Shown here: piece after piece, positions 63,206-64,000 of the stretch
Layout: each line of letters opens with the position of its first letter
Numbering within the stretch: the stretch's first letter is position 1
Assembly: GCA_964291275.2 (NCBI GenBank)
Contig: OZ219799.1
Location: forward strand, 2,232,001 to 2,296,000
Source of the DNA: Bin80 sp964291275
Lineage (GTDB): Bacteria > Bacteroidota > Rhodothermia > Rhodothermales > Bin80
Reading direction: 5' to 3'
DNA: 64,000 nucleotides
Program-made: the position numbers and the translations under genes
The notes under the pieces: model-generated
Database searches by the model: none
What the model saw: only the letters and a program-made list of their open reading frames with translations
What the model was told of the DNA's origin: nothing

Positions 63206-63925
63206 CTGGTCGTTGGAGGTACTTTTGATTAGATCCTCCAGTTGTCGTTCATCGTAGCGAAGCAGGTTATTGGAAACCATCTCGTAGAAATCAAGCGTAT
63301 TAACGAACGCCATGATGGCTTTGGTTAGCCACTGTTCGATATCGTCTGATCTCTGCGAAATTTTTTCCGGTAGTGTCTCGAACAGGTGGTCCAGTTCATC
63401 CACAACAAGGTCTGCAGATTCCGGCAGATCATCAAGGGCTTTTTCTATTTGCCGTTGGAATCCATCCCGATTCAGCATTTGGTACATCTTGACGGCCATG
63501 CCGGCTATACCTCGGTTGACGCTTGAATCAATTTTTTCCATAACCAGGGCCACGAGTTTCCGCTTTAGTTCGGGGTCCCGTAGTTTTTCCTTGATATACC
63601 GATTGGCCAAGGCCTTGATATCCTGTTGAAAATCTTCGTCTGACAGTAGGTTCTGAGTTACCTGTAAGGCCATATCGCGGTATTTCGGGACGACTCCACT
63701 CAGTCTGATGCGTTCCTGGATAACCTCTTCATTGATCAGGTCTCGGCTGATTGCAATGGCAATCAGGTCGGTTATGCGCTCGCGTTGGGCCGGAATGATT
63801 CCTTGGCCCAAAAGTGGTCTGTTTCCACGTGGGTGAAAGAGCATTGTAATGGCCAACCAGTTTGTAAGAAAACCAATCAAACCGGCAGCCGAAATTGTCA
63901 CAAAAAGTCCTTCCAAATCAAGCAT
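63044..63925 (-). CDS. DUF445-family membrane protein
   Basis: 293 residues from ATG 63925; the frame stays open upstream to the window edge, but MLDLEGLFVTISAAGLIGFLTNWLAITMLFHPRG is the family start with its first membrane segment. DUF445 hallmarks: GQGIIPAQRERITDLIA, then a long helical middle (VTQNLLSDEDFQQDIKAL, EKIDSSVNRGI) and a C-terminal pair of hydrophobic segments (LGGALGAVGGLVIFDQWLALPALTIIVGLLVAVDYFV). Function of the family is unknown, at the cell membrane. Its 3' end overlaps dusB convergently by 162 bp; the C-terminal membrane segment lies in the overlap, so this end is the older coding sequence. Confidence 0.85.
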   Translation of the reverse strand: MLDLEGLFVTISAAGLIGFLTNWLAITMLFHPRGNRPLLGQGIIPAQRERITDLIAIAISRDLINEEVIQERIRLSGVVPKYRDMALQVTQNLLSDEDFQQDIKALANRYIKEKLRDPELKRKLVALVMEKIDSSVNRGIAGMAVKMYQMLNRDGFQRQIEKALDDLPESADLVVDELDHLFETLPEKISQRSDDIEQWLTKAIMAFVNTLDFYEMVSNNLLRYDERQLEDLIKSTSNDQLIYLKYLGGALGAVGGLVIFDQWLALPALTIIVGLLVAVDYFVSRVIMRRSVV

Positions 63926-64000
63926 TCGGCTGAACGTCGGAAAACCAAGCCCGGAATAGCCGCTCAAGACAGAGACTTGTTCGCCCGATGAGTACAGATA

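Noticed and set aside
1..64000. tRNA, rRNA, tmRNA genes and CRISPR arrays
   Set aside because: No cloverleaf-like segment with CCA end, rRNA block or regularly spaced repeats was found by eye; a covariance-model scan would be needed to exclude short RNAs.

Overview
The window looks like a chromosomal segment of a free-living, probably marine bacterium of the Bacteroidota/Rhodothermota (FCB) group. Support comes from two TonB-dependent receptors, a PorV/PorQ-like outer-membrane protein beside a secreted protein with a C-terminal sorting-like Ig module, a GWxTD/TPR protein, 6-bladed beta-propeller lipoproteins, a fused E1 alpha/beta dehydrogenase and a ribosomal protein S16 with a long charged tail. 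Base composition is near 50% GC, and GTG and TTG starts appear alongside ATG. The exact lineage is inferred; no rRNA or tRNA is present to anchor it.

Region 1 (1-15.6 kb) is a glycan-uptake and desulfation block on the plus strand: TonB receptor (5' end outside the window), secreted Ig-module protein, PorV-like barrel, then an operon-like run of S1 sulfatase, ankyrin protein, S1 sulfatase, a large secreted alpha/alpha-barrel-like protein, a lipoprotein and a FucP-type sugar permease. A convergent Tat-exported TIM-barrel protein follows. The set suggests use of a sulfated sugar polymer, possibly fucose-containing. Region 2 (16-20.4 kb) holds a two-gene aconitase X, the tRNA methyltransferase MnmD and a MATE exporter.

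Region 3 (20.4-39.1 kb) is accessory and rich in insertion sequences. A beta-propeller lipoprotein gene is split by a 1910-bp IS with a 6-bp target duplication, and an intact paralogue lies 2 kb downstream. Two nearly identical 1603-bp IS copies in opposite orientation, each with its own 4-bp target duplication, bracket 11.6 kb. That segment carries the propeller paralogue, a DtxR/MntR regulator, arginase, a BmrC/BmrD-like heterodimeric ABC exporter with an RNase Z gene between its halves, an arsenic set (ArsM, peroxidase-like protein, radical-SAM ArsS) and a TolB-like protein.

Region 4 (39.2-58.7 kb) is mostly core genome: a second TonB receptor, three PspC-domain genes with 5-formyltetrahydrofolate cyclo-ligase, the ffh-rpsP-rimM-trmD-rplS block extended by an MqnA-like gene and smpB, a decayed TnpB relic, tyrS, the GWxTD protein, the fused E1 dehydrogenase, a histidine-kinase relic, an NTF2-like secreted protein and an ENPP-type phosphodiesterase. 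Region 5 (58.7-64 kb) has a small PLDc_N lipoprotein, a third IS type (about 2.09 kb), dusB and a DUF445 membrane protein whose 3' end overlaps dusB convergently by about 160 bp.

The observations most worth following are the truncated arsenosugar-type cluster beside an exporter inside an IS-bracketed segment, the sulfatase-ankyrin-sulfatase operon with two unassigned secreted proteins, and the fresh IS disruption of one of two duplicated propeller genes.
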